A stretch of 64,000 nt of DNA from an uncultured Methylophaga sp. (GTDB lineage: Bacteria; Pseudomonadota; Gammaproteobacteria; GCF-002020875): assembly GCA_937877715.1 (NCBI GenBank), contig CALEHW010000013.1, positions 36,586 to 100,585 of the forward strand, given 5' to 3'. The notes under the pieces were generated by a model. The model did not search any database, had not been told where the DNA came from, and saw only the letters and a list, made by a program, of their open reading frames with translations. Positions 36,830-47,117 of the stretch are shown here, one piece after another. The position numbers and the translations under genes are program-made. Positions within the stretch are counted from its first letter, which is position 1. The number at the start of each line of letters is the position of its first letter.

Positions 36830-36857
36830 TTGACTTCCCTCTGACTGCCCATATGAT
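36830..36857 (+). promoter_or_regulatory. Sigma-70 promoter of groESL
   Basis: TTGACT at 36830-36835 and TATGAT at 36852-36857 with a 16-base spacer. The -10 box abuts the CIRCE element, so HrcA bound there would block it. No convincing sigma-32 promoter was found by eye. Confidence 0.65.
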
Positions 36858-36883
36858 TAGCACTCCCTAGGCGAGAGTGCTAA
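36857..36883. promoter_or_regulatory. CIRCE element (HrcA operator)
   Basis: A perfect TTAGCACTC-N9-GAGTGCTAA, 63 bases before groES. CIRCE is the binding site of the heat-shock repressor HrcA, so groESL here is under HrcA control. Confidence 0.97.
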
Positions 36884-36946
36884 TTTTTCAGCAATTGGCA
36901 CCTCTCAGATTAGATTTTAGAATTCATCATAAAAGGAGAGAACATT

Positions 36947-38897
<1,951 letters not shown>

Positions 38898-39036
38898 ATC
38901 ATCGCCCATCTCATCTCTAGGCGAGCGCATAGCTGCGTTTGAAGATGGACATTTGCAATAGCAAGCTCACATTTTCTGCCTTGCTCTACACTCGCCTGAA
39001 AATGATATAGACGATAATTTAGTTTTGTCGTTTCGT

Positions 39037-39070
39037 AAAAGCCCCGGTCAGCAATGGTTGGGGCTTTTTT
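39037..39070 (+). terminator. Terminator after groESL
   Basis: AAAAGCCCC pairs with GGGGCTTTT around a 14-base loop, followed by T6. It is about 140 bases past the groEL stop and just before argC. Confidence 0.85.
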
Positions 39071-39105
39071 GTTAGAATGGATTTTTTGCCAGCTGAGATA
39101 TAACG

Positions 39106-40140
39106 ATGATCAAGGTAGGGATTGTTGGGGGGACCGGGTATACCGGTGTTGAACTGCTACGGTTGCTTGCAAAGCATCCGGAGGTCGAGTTGCGGGTCAT
39201 TACATCTCGTTCCAAGGCGGGGATGGAGGTTGCAGAGCTCTATCCAAACCTGAGGGGCCATCTGGAGCTGGCCTTCTCCCAGCCTGATGTGGAGCAGTTG
39301 AAGTCGTGTGATGTGGTCTTCTCTGCAACCCCAAACGGCATTGCAATGACCATGGCGCGGGAGCTGGTGGATGCCGGGGTGCGGATCATTGATCTGGCTG
39401 CCGATTTCCGGTTAAGTGATCCAGCAGTATGGGAGAAGTGGTACGGCATGCCTCACAGCTGTGAGGATCTGCTGCAGGAGGCAGTCTATGGGCTGCCGGA
39501 GATGAACCGGGAGTCGATTCGGGATGCCCGTGTCCTGGCTAATCCTGGCTGCTATCCAACTGCAGTACAGCTCGGCTTTCTGCCGCTGATCGAAAAGGGT
39601 CTGGTTCAGCTGGATGGGCTGATTGCCGATTGTAAATCTGGTGTCAGCGGTGCGGGGCGTGGTGCCAATGTCGGTACTCTGCAGGCAGAGTCTGCCGAGA
39701 GTTTCAAGGCGTACGGAGTGCCGGGACATCGTCACTGGCCGGAGATTTATCAAGGGGTTGGACGAATGGCCCAGGGGGGAGATATTGGTCTCACCTTTGT
39801 GCCCCATCTGGTGCCGATGATCCGGGGCATTCATGCAACGCTCTATATGCGACCAGCCGCCAAACTTGGCGACCTGCAGTCTCTCTATGAGGAACGGTAT
39901 CAAAATGAACCTTTTGTGGACATCCTGCCGGCCGGTTCACACCCTGAGACCCGTAGCGTGCGGGGTAGCAATGTCTGCCGGATTGCGCTGCATCAGCCGG
40001 AGGATTCCAACCGTATCATTGTATTGTCAGTGATTGATAATCTGGTCAAGGGGGCCTCGGGGCAGGCTGTTCAGAACATGAACATAATGTTTGGCTTTGC
40101 CGAGGGCGCAGGGCTGGATCTGGTTGCCCTGATGCCATGA
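39106..40140 (+). CDS. argC: N-acetyl-gamma-glutamyl-phosphate reductase
   Basis: ArgC catalyses the NADPH-dependent third step of arginine synthesis. The 344 residues have the dinucleotide-binding [27 protein letters not shown] and the catalytic cysteine in [15 protein letters not shown] histidine acceptor is in [10 protein letters not shown]. argC followed by the A-type Fe-S carrier gene is also the order in pseudomonads. Confidence 0.97.
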   Translation: MIKVGIVGGTGYTGVELLRLLAKHPEVELRVITSRSKAGMEVAELYPNLRGHLELAFSQPDVEQLKSCDVVFSATPNGIAMTMARELVDAGVRIIDLAADFRLSDPAVWEKWYGMPHSCEDLLQEAVYGLPEMNRESIRDARVLANPGCYPTAVQLGFLPLIEKGLVQLDGLIADCKSGVSGAGRGANVGTLQAESAESFKAYGVPGHRHWPEIYQGVGRMAQGGDIGLTFVPHLVPMIRGIHATLYMRPAAKLGDLQSLYEERYQNEPFVDILPAGSHPETRSVRGSNVCRIALHQPEDSNRIIVLSVIDNLVKGASGQAVQNMNIMFGFAEGAGLDLVALMP

Positions 40141-40213
40141 CAAGAGAGCAAAAGTTGACAGTTTTAGTGGGAAATTTCATAATTAGCCAAGTCTAATTTA
40201 CTGGAGAGATGTG

Positions 40214-40576
40214 ATGAGTGAGTCTGCGGTTGAAATTGAGGTAACGAATGATCTGGTCATCTTTACCGATGCAGCAGCGGTCAAGGTAAAAGCATTGGCG
40301 GAAGAAGAGGGAAACGATAACCTCAAGTTGCGTGTATATATCACTGGAGGCGGCTGTTCAGGCTTCCAGTATGGTTTCAGCTTTGCCGAAGAGGTTGAGG
40401 AGGGTGACGCTGTAATAGAGAACGGTGGAGTTACAATGGTGATCGACCCAATGAGCATGCAGTACCTGAATGGAGCCGAGGTTGATTACTATGAGGGGTT
40501 AGATGGCGCTCGTTTTGTAATCAAGAATCCAAATGCAACCACAACATGCGGATGTGGGTCATCATTCTCAGCCTGA
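40214..40576 (+). CDS. erpA: A-type iron-sulfur cluster carrier ErpA
   Basis: A 120-residue Fe-S carrier delivering clusters to apoproteins such as IspG. The three conserved cysteines are present at C48 ([11 protein letters not shown]) and C112/C114 (TTCGCGSS). ATG 40214 is preferred over the adjacent in-frame GTG at 40211, since CTGGAGAG is better spaced from it. The ErpA assignment over IscA rests on the acidic N terminus and the argC linkage. Confidence 0.92.
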   Translation: MSESAVEIEVTNDLVIFTDAAAVKVKALAEEEGNDNLKLRVYITGGGCSGFQYGFSFAEEVEEGDAVIENGGVTMVIDPMSMQYLNGAEVDYYEGLDGARFVIKNPNATTTCGCGSSFSA

Positions 40577-40608
40577 CCCAGGGAATCGCTCGACCACTCT
40601 AGGTGTTT

Positions 40609-40632
40609 GTCATTCCCGCGTAGGCGGGAATC
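40609..40632. repeat. Short palindromic extragenic repeat
   Basis: ATTCCCGC-GTAG-GCGGGAAT (40612-40629) with flanking GTC/CTA bases is a widespread intergenic palindrome type in proteobacteria, probably a non-autonomous repeat. It stands between erpA and the ArsR-rhodanese gene and lacks a T tract. Confidence 0.65.
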
Positions 40633-40732
40633 TATTGTTGCTGCCGAGGATTCTGTCCGAGAATGGAGAAGTTGCTAAACCGTTTTATCATACTTGACTC
40701 ATTCAATAGAATATGTGATTATTGATAGACTT

Positions 40733-41401
40733 ATGCCAGTAAAAGACTACAAAAAATCTATTTTTGAACAATTTGCCAGAACCGGCAAGGCATTCAGTAA
40801 TGCCCACCGTATTGAGCTTCTGGAGATCCTCGCCCAGGGGGAGCGTACAGTCGAGCAGCTATCGAACGCAGCTGACCTGACTGTTGCCAACACCTCACAG
40901 CACCTACAACTGTTGCGGAATGCCGGTCTGGTAACCGCACGTAAGGTGGGCCAATATGTCCACTACAAGCTCTCCGATGATCTGGTTATCGATCTGCTGG
41001 TAGCTCTGCGTAAATTGTCAGAGCGTCACCTGGCCGAGGTAGAGCGCCTGGTTAACACTTATCTGACGGTTAAGGATGATCTTGAGCCTATCCCCATTAA
41101 TGAATTGATGGAGCGTGCTGGAGATGGTGTGGTCACCGTACTGGATGTTCGTCCTGAGGTCGAGTATAAGGCAGGCCATATTCAGGGTGCTCTGAGTGTC
41201 CCGATGGATCAGCTGGAAGATCGCCTTGGTGAGCTGAAGCCCAATCAGGAGGTGGTCGCTTACTGTCGGGGCCCATACTGTATGTTGGCCTATGATGCAG
41301 TTGCCAAATTGCGTGAAAAGGGGTTTACGGCACGCCGTCTGGATGAGGGTTTCCCCGAGTGGCGTAAGGCTGGTATGCCGGTAGAGATGAAGGACGAGTA
41401 A
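40733..41401 (+). CDS. ArsR-family regulator fused to a rhodanese domain
   Basis: From ATG 40733 the protein has 222 residues. An N-terminal winged helix (GKAFSNAHRIELLEILAQGER, LTVANTSQHLQLLRNAGLV) is followed by a helix and a C-terminal rhodanese domain (VLDVRPEVEYKAGHIQGAL) with the active cysteine C178 and a second C183 in YCRGPYC. The persulfide-carrying rhodanese loop suggests it senses reactive sulfur. A possible promoter, TTGACT at 40694 with a dyad ATTC-AATA-GAAT at 40701-40712, lies so close that the mRNA may be nearly leaderless; there is no evident ribosome site. Confidence 0.88.
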   Translation: MPVKDYKKSIFEQFARTGKAFSNAHRIELLEILAQGERTVEQLSNAADLTVANTSQHLQLLRNAGLVTARKVGQYVHYKLSDDLVIDLLVALRKLSERHLAEVERLVNTYLTVKDDLEPIPINELMERAGDGVVTVLDVRPEVEYKAGHIQGALSVPMDQLEDRLGELKPNQEVVAYCRGPYCMLAYDAVAKLREKGFTARRLDEGFPEWRKAGMPVEMKDE

Positions 41402-41437
41402 ATACTCTCCACCATGATCCGGTAGAATAGCCGGACA

Positions 41438-42745
41438 ATGAAGATCAAAAAATCACCTGAACTCCTCTCCCCTGCGGGAACCATGCAACATCTGCGTGCT
41501 GCATTTGCCTATGGCGCAGATGCGGTCTATGCGGGGCTACCTCGTTATGGTCTAAGGGTGCGAGAGAATGATTTCGATCTGGCCGAGTTGGGAAGGGCGA
41601 TTGAGGAGGCGCACCAGCAGGAGAAGAGGCTCTACGTTACCTCCAATATCCTCGCCCACAACAGCAAGGTTCATACCTTTGAGAGTGATATCGAGGAGGT
41701 TATCGCCCTAGGGCCAGATGCGCTGATTATGGCAGATCCGGGGCTGATCCATATAGTACGGGAATGCTGGCCAGAACAGACAATCCACCTTTCGGTACAG
41801 GCTAATACGGTCAACTATGCGGCAGTAAAATTCTGGAAACAGATGGGTATTGAACGGGTGATCCTCTCGCGTGAACTCTCACTGGATGAGGTAGAGGAGA
41901 TTCGTCAGCAGTGCCCCGATATGGAGCTGGAGGTCTTCGTCCATGGCGCGCTCTGCATGGCCTACTCCGGACGCTGCCTGCTATCCGGCTACATCAACCA
42001 TCGCGATGCCAACCAGGGGAGTTGCACCAACGCCTGCCGCTGGGAGTACAGGGAGGTGGCCTCTGAGGTCGATGATAGCGGTGATCTGATGGTGGTTGAG
42101 GGGCGACCAGAGTCACAACGAATCCTGATCGAGGAGATGGGGCGGCCGGGTAAACCGATTCCGCTGGAGGAGGATGAGCACGGCACCTATATCATGAACT
42201 CCAGGGATCTGCGGGCGGTGGAGCATATCCAGCGGCTGGTAGAGATCGGGGTGGATTCACTGAAGATTGAGGGCCGCACCAAGTCAATCTACTATGTAAG
42301 TCGTGTCACCCAGGCCTACCGCAGGGCAATTGATGATGCTGTCTCTGGGCGCAGCTTTGACCCCTCACTACTGGCGGAGCTGGAGAATCTTGCCAGCCGT
42401 GGTTATACCGATGGTTTCTTCAAACGCCACCACAGCGAGGAGTATCAGAACTATATTCAGGGGAACTCACAGGGTCATCGGCAACTCTATGTGGCGGAGA
42501 TCACCGATTATGATCCGCAGCAGAAACAGGCGACACTGCTAGCCAAGAACAGGTTCTCGGTTGGAGATCGGGTGGAGCTGATTCTTCCACAGGGAAATCG
42601 GGAGTTTCAGCTTGATTATATTGAAAATCTCAGAGGGGAGTCGATTGACCTGGTTCCAGGTGGTGGGCATCAGGCCAGAATTCCACTGGATCTCTCTGCA
42701 GAGGGTGGTGAGTTCAGCTTCGGTATGGTTGCCAGATTTCTGTAG
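41438..42745 (+). CDS. trhP: U32-family tRNA hydroxylation protein TrhP (YegQ)
   Basis: A 435-residue protein of the U32 'peptidase' family, YegQ branch. In E. coli TrhP hydroxylates U34 of several tRNAs with prephenate-dependent chemistry. It begins PELLSPAGTMQHLRAAFAYGADAVYAGL and has the U32 signature ELEVFVHGALCMAYSGRC, followed by further cysteines (GSCTNACRWEY) likely to ligate an Fe-S cluster, and a C-terminal beta domain. No neighbour suggests another role. Confidence 0.9.
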   Translation: MKIKKSPELLSPAGTMQHLRAAFAYGADAVYAGLPRYGLRVRENDFDLAELGRAIEEAHQQEKRLYVTSNILAHNSKVHTFESDIEEVIALGPDALIMADPGLIHIVRECWPEQTIHLSVQANTVNYAAVKFWKQMGIERVILSRELSLDEVEEIRQQCPDMELEVFVHGALCMAYSGRCLLSGYINHRDANQGSCTNACRWEYREVASEVDDSGDLMVVEGRPESQRILIEEMGRPGKPIPLEEDEHGTYIMNSRDLRAVEHIQRLVEIGVDSLKIEGRTKSIYYVSRVTQAYRRAIDDAVSGRSFDPSLLAELENLASRGYTDGFFKRHHSEEYQNYIQGNSQGHRQLYVAEITDYDPQQKQATLLAKNRFSVGDRVELILPQGNREFQLDYIENLRGESIDLVPGGGHQARIPLDLSAEGGEFSFGMVARFL

Positions 42746-43834
<1,089 letters not shown>

Positions 43835-43853
43835 ACAGATTTAACAAATTTCC

Positions 43854-44666
43854 ATGACAGATCTATATATGGTGGTGGGTAACCCGATTGCCCATAGCAA
43901 ATCCCCACAGATTCACTCCATGTTTGCAGAGCAGACTGGGCAGGATCTGATCTACGAAAAAAAGCAGGTAGAGGCGGGAGGATTCGTACAGGTACTTGAT
44001 GCCTTTCAACAACTTCAAGGCAGAGGGATGAATGTCACAGTCCCCTACAAGCACGAGGCGTGGGAGGCAGTCGATGAGCTCTCGCCACGGGCACAGCGTG
44101 CAGGTGCAGTAAATACCATCCAGATTCGTGATGATGGCTCACGTTATGGTGACAACACAGATGGTATTGGGCTGTTAAGAGATCTGACAGCAAACCATGA
44201 GATGAGCCTTAAAGATAAAAACATCCTTATCATGGGGGCAGGTGGTGCAGTCAGGGGGATACTTGAACCACTTCTTAATGAAAAACCAGCACAGATATCA
44301 ATTGCTAACCGTACCCCGGAGCGTGCAGAAGAACTGGCAGAGGAGTTCTCTGATCTTGGCAATATAGAGGGCGGAGGCTTTGATGAGCTTGATGGGCAGC
44401 ATTTTGATCTGATAATCAACGGAACTGCTGCCAGCCTGCAGGGAGAGATGCCTCCACTTCCATTCGACATTCTGGCCCCAGACGCAATCTGTTATGACCT
44501 GATGTACTCGGCTGAGCCAACTCCATTCATGCAGTGGGGGGAGGAGTTTGGTGCAGTAAAGGTTATGGATGGACTAGGTATGCTGGTGGAGCAGGCGGCC
44601 GAATCTTTTAGCTTGTGGCGAGGAGTGCGCCCTGATACAGCAACGGTGATTAAGGCGCTGCGTTAA
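43854..44666 (+). CDS. aroE: Shikimate dehydrogenase
   Basis: AroE reduces 3-dehydroshikimate with NADPH. The 270 residues have NPIAHSKSPQIHSMF, the catalytic K66 in NVTVPYKHEAW, NTDGIGLL with the partner aspartate, and the nucleotide-binding LIMGAGGAVRGIL with a NRTPERAEELA motif for the NADP phosphate. It lies 20 bases after hemB and may be cotranscribed. Confidence 0.96.
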   Translation: MTDLYMVVGNPIAHSKSPQIHSMFAEQTGQDLIYEKKQVEAGGFVQVLDAFQQLQGRGMNVTVPYKHEAWEAVDELSPRAQRAGAVNTIQIRDDGSRYGDNTDGIGLLRDLTANHEMSLKDKNILIMGAGGAVRGILEPLLNEKPAQISIANRTPERAEELAEEFSDLGNIEGGGFDELDGQHFDLIINGTAASLQGEMPPLPFDILAPDAICYDLMYSAEPTPFMQWGEEFGAVKVMDGLGMLVEQAAESFSLWRGVRPDTATVIKALR

Positions 44667-44671
44667 CAGAT

Positions 44672-45709
44672 GTGAAATTTAAGTGTTACAGTAAATGGAG
44701 TCAGCTACCTGCAGGCGTTGATTTGTTATTTGATCATAGCGGGGCTGAGAGCATGTTTCTCACCCGCGGATGGTTCGAGGCACTTGATACAACAACGTTA
44801 GATGATGGTCAGTCACTATTGCTGGCCAGCGTGGTTGATGAAGACAGTGTGCTGGCACTGTTGCCACTGATTGGAGCTAATGAATACTGGCAATCATTCA
44901 GGCACCGTTACACGGCTCTCTACAGTTTACTGTTAGCAGAAGAGAAACAGACAGAAGTCCTGGTCTGTTTGGCTGAGGGGCTGAGTCAACAGTCTATCCA
45001 CTCTTTGCAGCTGAGCCCTGTTGCCGAAGACGACAACAACATATTAAATCTGCAACATGCTTTGGTAGCCTCTGGCTACGAATCTCACAAACACTTTTTC
45101 TTCTACAACTGGATCCATCGCACGCAGCAGCAGTCATTCGATGAATACATGGCCGGAAGGCCTGCTCAATTGCGCAATACCATCACACGCAAGCAGCGAA
45201 AGCTGGAGCGTGAACACGAATGCAAGATGCGTATGTTCAAGGGGAATGAGGTGCAACAAGGGTTGATAGATTACCACTCCGTCTATTCAGCTAGCTGGAA
45301 AGCGAATGAGCAGTATGCGGCATTGCTTGATGCGGTAGCGATCAACCTGTCAGTATCGGACTGGACAAGGATAGCTGTTTTATATATCGACGGAAAAGCT
45401 GCTGCAGCACAGCTCTGGTTCGTTGTTCAAGGTAAAGCGAGTATCTTTAGATTAGCCTATGACGAAGAGTGGAAGCACTACTCACCTGGTTCCATTCTTA
45501 CTGCATACCTGATGCAGTATGTGATTGATGTTGACAAGGTTGAGGAGATTGACTTCCTCACTGGTAACGAAGCCTACAAGCAGGACTGGATGTCAGTACG
45601 AAGACAACGATGGAGGCTGTTATTTATCAAGCAGAACAAATCGCAGGGTGATTCTGGTATGTTGATGACTATGCTCAAGAATGGGCTTAAGCGTATATTC
45701 AACAAGTAG
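44672..45709 (+). CDS. GNAT-like acyltransferase (BioF2/FemAB-type)
   Basis: A 345-residue protein beginning at GTG 44672, five bases after the aroE stop. It resembles the double-GNAT proteins of the CelD/BioF2 group: MFLTRGWFEALD near the N terminus, LRNTITRKQRKLEREHE before the second domain, then RIAVLYIDGKAAAAQLWFV and IDFLTGNEAYKQDWM. Such proteins transfer acyl or aminoacyl groups to amines, often in envelope or polysaccharide synthesis. The substrate cannot be told. No ribosome site is obvious, and its base composition is more AT-rich than aroE. Confidence 0.7.
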   Translation: MKFKCYSKWSQLPAGVDLLFDHSGAESMFLTRGWFEALDTTTLDDGQSLLLASVVDEDSVLALLPLIGANEYWQSFRHRYTALYSLLLAEEKQTEVLVCLAEGLSQQSIHSLQLSPVAEDDNNILNLQHALVASGYESHKHFFFYNWIHRTQQQSFDEYMAGRPAQLRNTITRKQRKLEREHECKMRMFKGNEVQQGLIDYHSVYSASWKANEQYAALLDAVAINLSVSDWTRIAVLYIDGKAAAAQLWFVVQGKASIFRLAYDEEWKHYSPGSILTAYLMQYVIDVDKVEEIDFLTGNEAYKQDWMSVRRQRWRLLFIKQNKSQGDSGMLMTMLKNGLKRIFNK

Positions 45710-45728
45710 ACCGTAGGGCACAGTTCAG

Positions 45729-45856
45729 CCACAAAGAGACCTTCCTGATCTTGTGGTATTGTTAGAAACGGAACAGTGTGAGTCTCTTGATTAGGAAGGT
45801 GGATCTGATGCTATACGGAATCCGCATATCACAATATTTAGAGATTCCGCATAATA
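45729..45856. repeat. Cluster of inverted and direct repeats, left part of the intergenic element
   Basis: No gene. ACCTTCCTGATCTTG (45739-45753) is matched by an imperfect inverted copy (45786-45800, 12 of 15). CCACAA/TTGTGG (45729-45734, 45751-45756) form a smaller stem. TCCGCATA occurs twice in direct orientation (45821-45828 and 45846-45853), 25 bases apart. This resembles recombinase or transposon-end architecture, but no recombinase gene is present. Confidence 0.5.
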
Positions 45857-45860
45857 TACT

Positions 45861-46039
45861 GATAAGCGCGGCCGCTTCGCGCCCACGCTTATCGGTGAGC
45901 TGAGCAGCAAGCTGCTCCATCATCTTGAAAGGCTCCGCTCCGCTGCGCCTATCAAGACGCTGGAGCAGAAATCTCCCTAATACCGGTTACGAGCAAGCTC
46001 GAACCGGATTAGAAAGATTCTGCTCAGCTCACCGTTATC
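45861..46039. repeat. Multi-hairpin folded non-coding element
   Basis: Starts with a hairpin GATAAGCG/CGCTTATC (45861-45868, 45886-45893). A perfect 13-bp stem, 45894-45906 with 46021-46033 (GGTGAGCTGAGCA / TGCTCAGCTCACC), encloses two arms. Arm one: CTGCTCC/GGAGCAG (45912-45918, 45962-45968), TCTTGA/TCAAGA and AGGC/GCCT. Arm two: AATCT/AGATT, CTAAT/ATTAG, CCGGTT/AACCGG and CGAGC/GCTCG (45970-46019). TTATC at 46035-46039 could also pair with GATAA at 45861. It lies between two convergent genes, has no T tract and no reading frame. It is either a structured RNA or a non-autonomous mobile element; I recognise no family. Confidence 0.7.
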
Positions 46040-46084
46040 TCGAAAAGGCAGAAAAGGGACGATTTCAGAAATAGATAAGCTGTG

Positions 46085-46504
46085 TTAACCAAATATAAGG
46101 GTAGCCACCAGTTTTCTGCTGCCGCCATAGTCCCTGTGCTCATTCAGATAGATCCCCTGCCAAGTCCCTAGGTTGGGCAGGCCATCTGTTATCGGGATGG
46201 TGATACTGGATCCGATCATTGAGGATTTGATATGTGCCGGCATATCATCCGTACCCTCCTGGGTGTGGACGTAGTAGGACTTATCGTCACAGATATCGCT
46301 GAAGAAGTTCTCCATATCCACGCGGACACTGGGGTCGGCATTCTCGTTGATGGTGAGGGATGCGCTTGAGTGTTTGATAAAGAGGGTAAGCTGCCCGACT
46401 GTGGCCTCTGAGATAAATGGAATCTGTTTCAGTACCTCGCCGGTAACCAGGTGAAAGCCGCGCGGTTTTGCGGCTAAAGTTATTTTGCATTGCTTGATCT
46501 TCAT
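46085..46504 (-). CDS. yjbQ: YjbQ family protein (UPF0047)
   Basis: A 139-residue protein of the YjbQ/UPF0047 family, with GQLTLFIKHSSASLTINENADPSV, DDMPAHIKSSMIGSS and GTWQGIYLNEHRDYGG. Some members have weak thiamine-phosphate synthase activity; the physiological role is unsettled. Conserved histidines in HSSAS, MPAHIK and NEHRD suggest a metal or phosphate site. It starts three bases after the yrdA stop, so the two are an operon. Confidence 0.9.
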   Translation of the reverse strand: MKIKQCKITLAAKPRGFHLVTGEVLKQIPFISEATVGQLTLFIKHSSASLTINENADPSVRVDMENFFSDICDDKSYYVHTQEGTDDMPAHIKSSMIGSSITIPITDGLPNLGTWQGIYLNEHRDYGGSRKLVATLIFG

Positions 46505-46507
46505 GGA

Positions 46508-47044
46508 TTACTGCGTATCCAGATACTCATCCTTCAGACGGATATAGTTGTCTGCCGATATTTTCAGCCAGTCGAGCTCTGCTCTGGTCAGTTCACGGGC
46601 TCTAACCGCTGGGGCCCCTCTCCAGAGATAGCCCCCCTCCAGTTTTTTGCCGGGGGCGACCAGGCTGCCGGCAGCGAGCAGTACCTCATCCTCCAATACA
46701 GCCCCGTCCAGTACGGTGGCCCCCATTCCGATCAGGCAGCGATTGCCGATGGTGCAGGCGTGGAGAATGGCGCCGTGGCCAACTGTAACCTCATCTCCAA
46801 TAATTAGCGGATAACCATCCGGTGCCGTGTCGTTGGGTTGGGTGACATGGAGAACAGAGTTGTCCTGGACGTTGGTACGTTCCCCGATCTCAATATAGTG
46901 AACGTCACCACGTACAGAGACCAGCGGCCAGATTGAGCTGTCGCTACCGATGGTTGTTCTGCCGATCACCTGCGCGGATGGGTCGATAAAGACGGTCTCA
47001 TCAAACTGTGGGCTCCATTCTCTGTAGGGGCGGATGTTGTTCAT
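46508..47044 (-). CDS. yrdA: Gamma-class carbonic anhydrase-like protein YrdA
   Basis: A 178-residue left-handed beta-helix protein with hexapeptide repeats (VFIDPSAQVIGRTTIGSDSS onward). Zinc-ligand histidines typical of gamma carbonic anhydrases appear in SVLHV and GHGAILHACTIGN. E. coli YrdA has no clear carbonic anhydrase activity, so function is inferred by fold only. Operon with yjbQ. Confidence 0.9.
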   Translation of the reverse strand: MNNIRPYREWSPQFDETVFIDPSAQVIGRTTIGSDSSIWPLVSVRGDVHYIEIGERTNVQDNSVLHVTQPNDTAPDGYPLIIGDEVTVGHGAILHACTIGNRCLIGMGATVLDGAVLEDEVLLAAGSLVAPGKKLEGGYLWRGAPAVRARELTRAELDWLKISADNYIRLKDEYLDTQ

Positions 47045-47117
47045 CGATCTCTTCCATTGCCAAGCGTTGGTTGAACTGATAGTTTACCGGATCCCGAAAT
47101 ATTGACCCGGAATTTTC

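Noticed and set aside
40609..40632. Hairpin after erpA as a transcription terminator
   Set aside because: No T tract on either side; the sequence matches a common extragenic palindrome type.
45861..46033. Integron attC site
   Set aside because: Lacks the GTTRRRY core and the unpaired central-spacer pattern, is longer than usual, and no integrase or cassette array is present.
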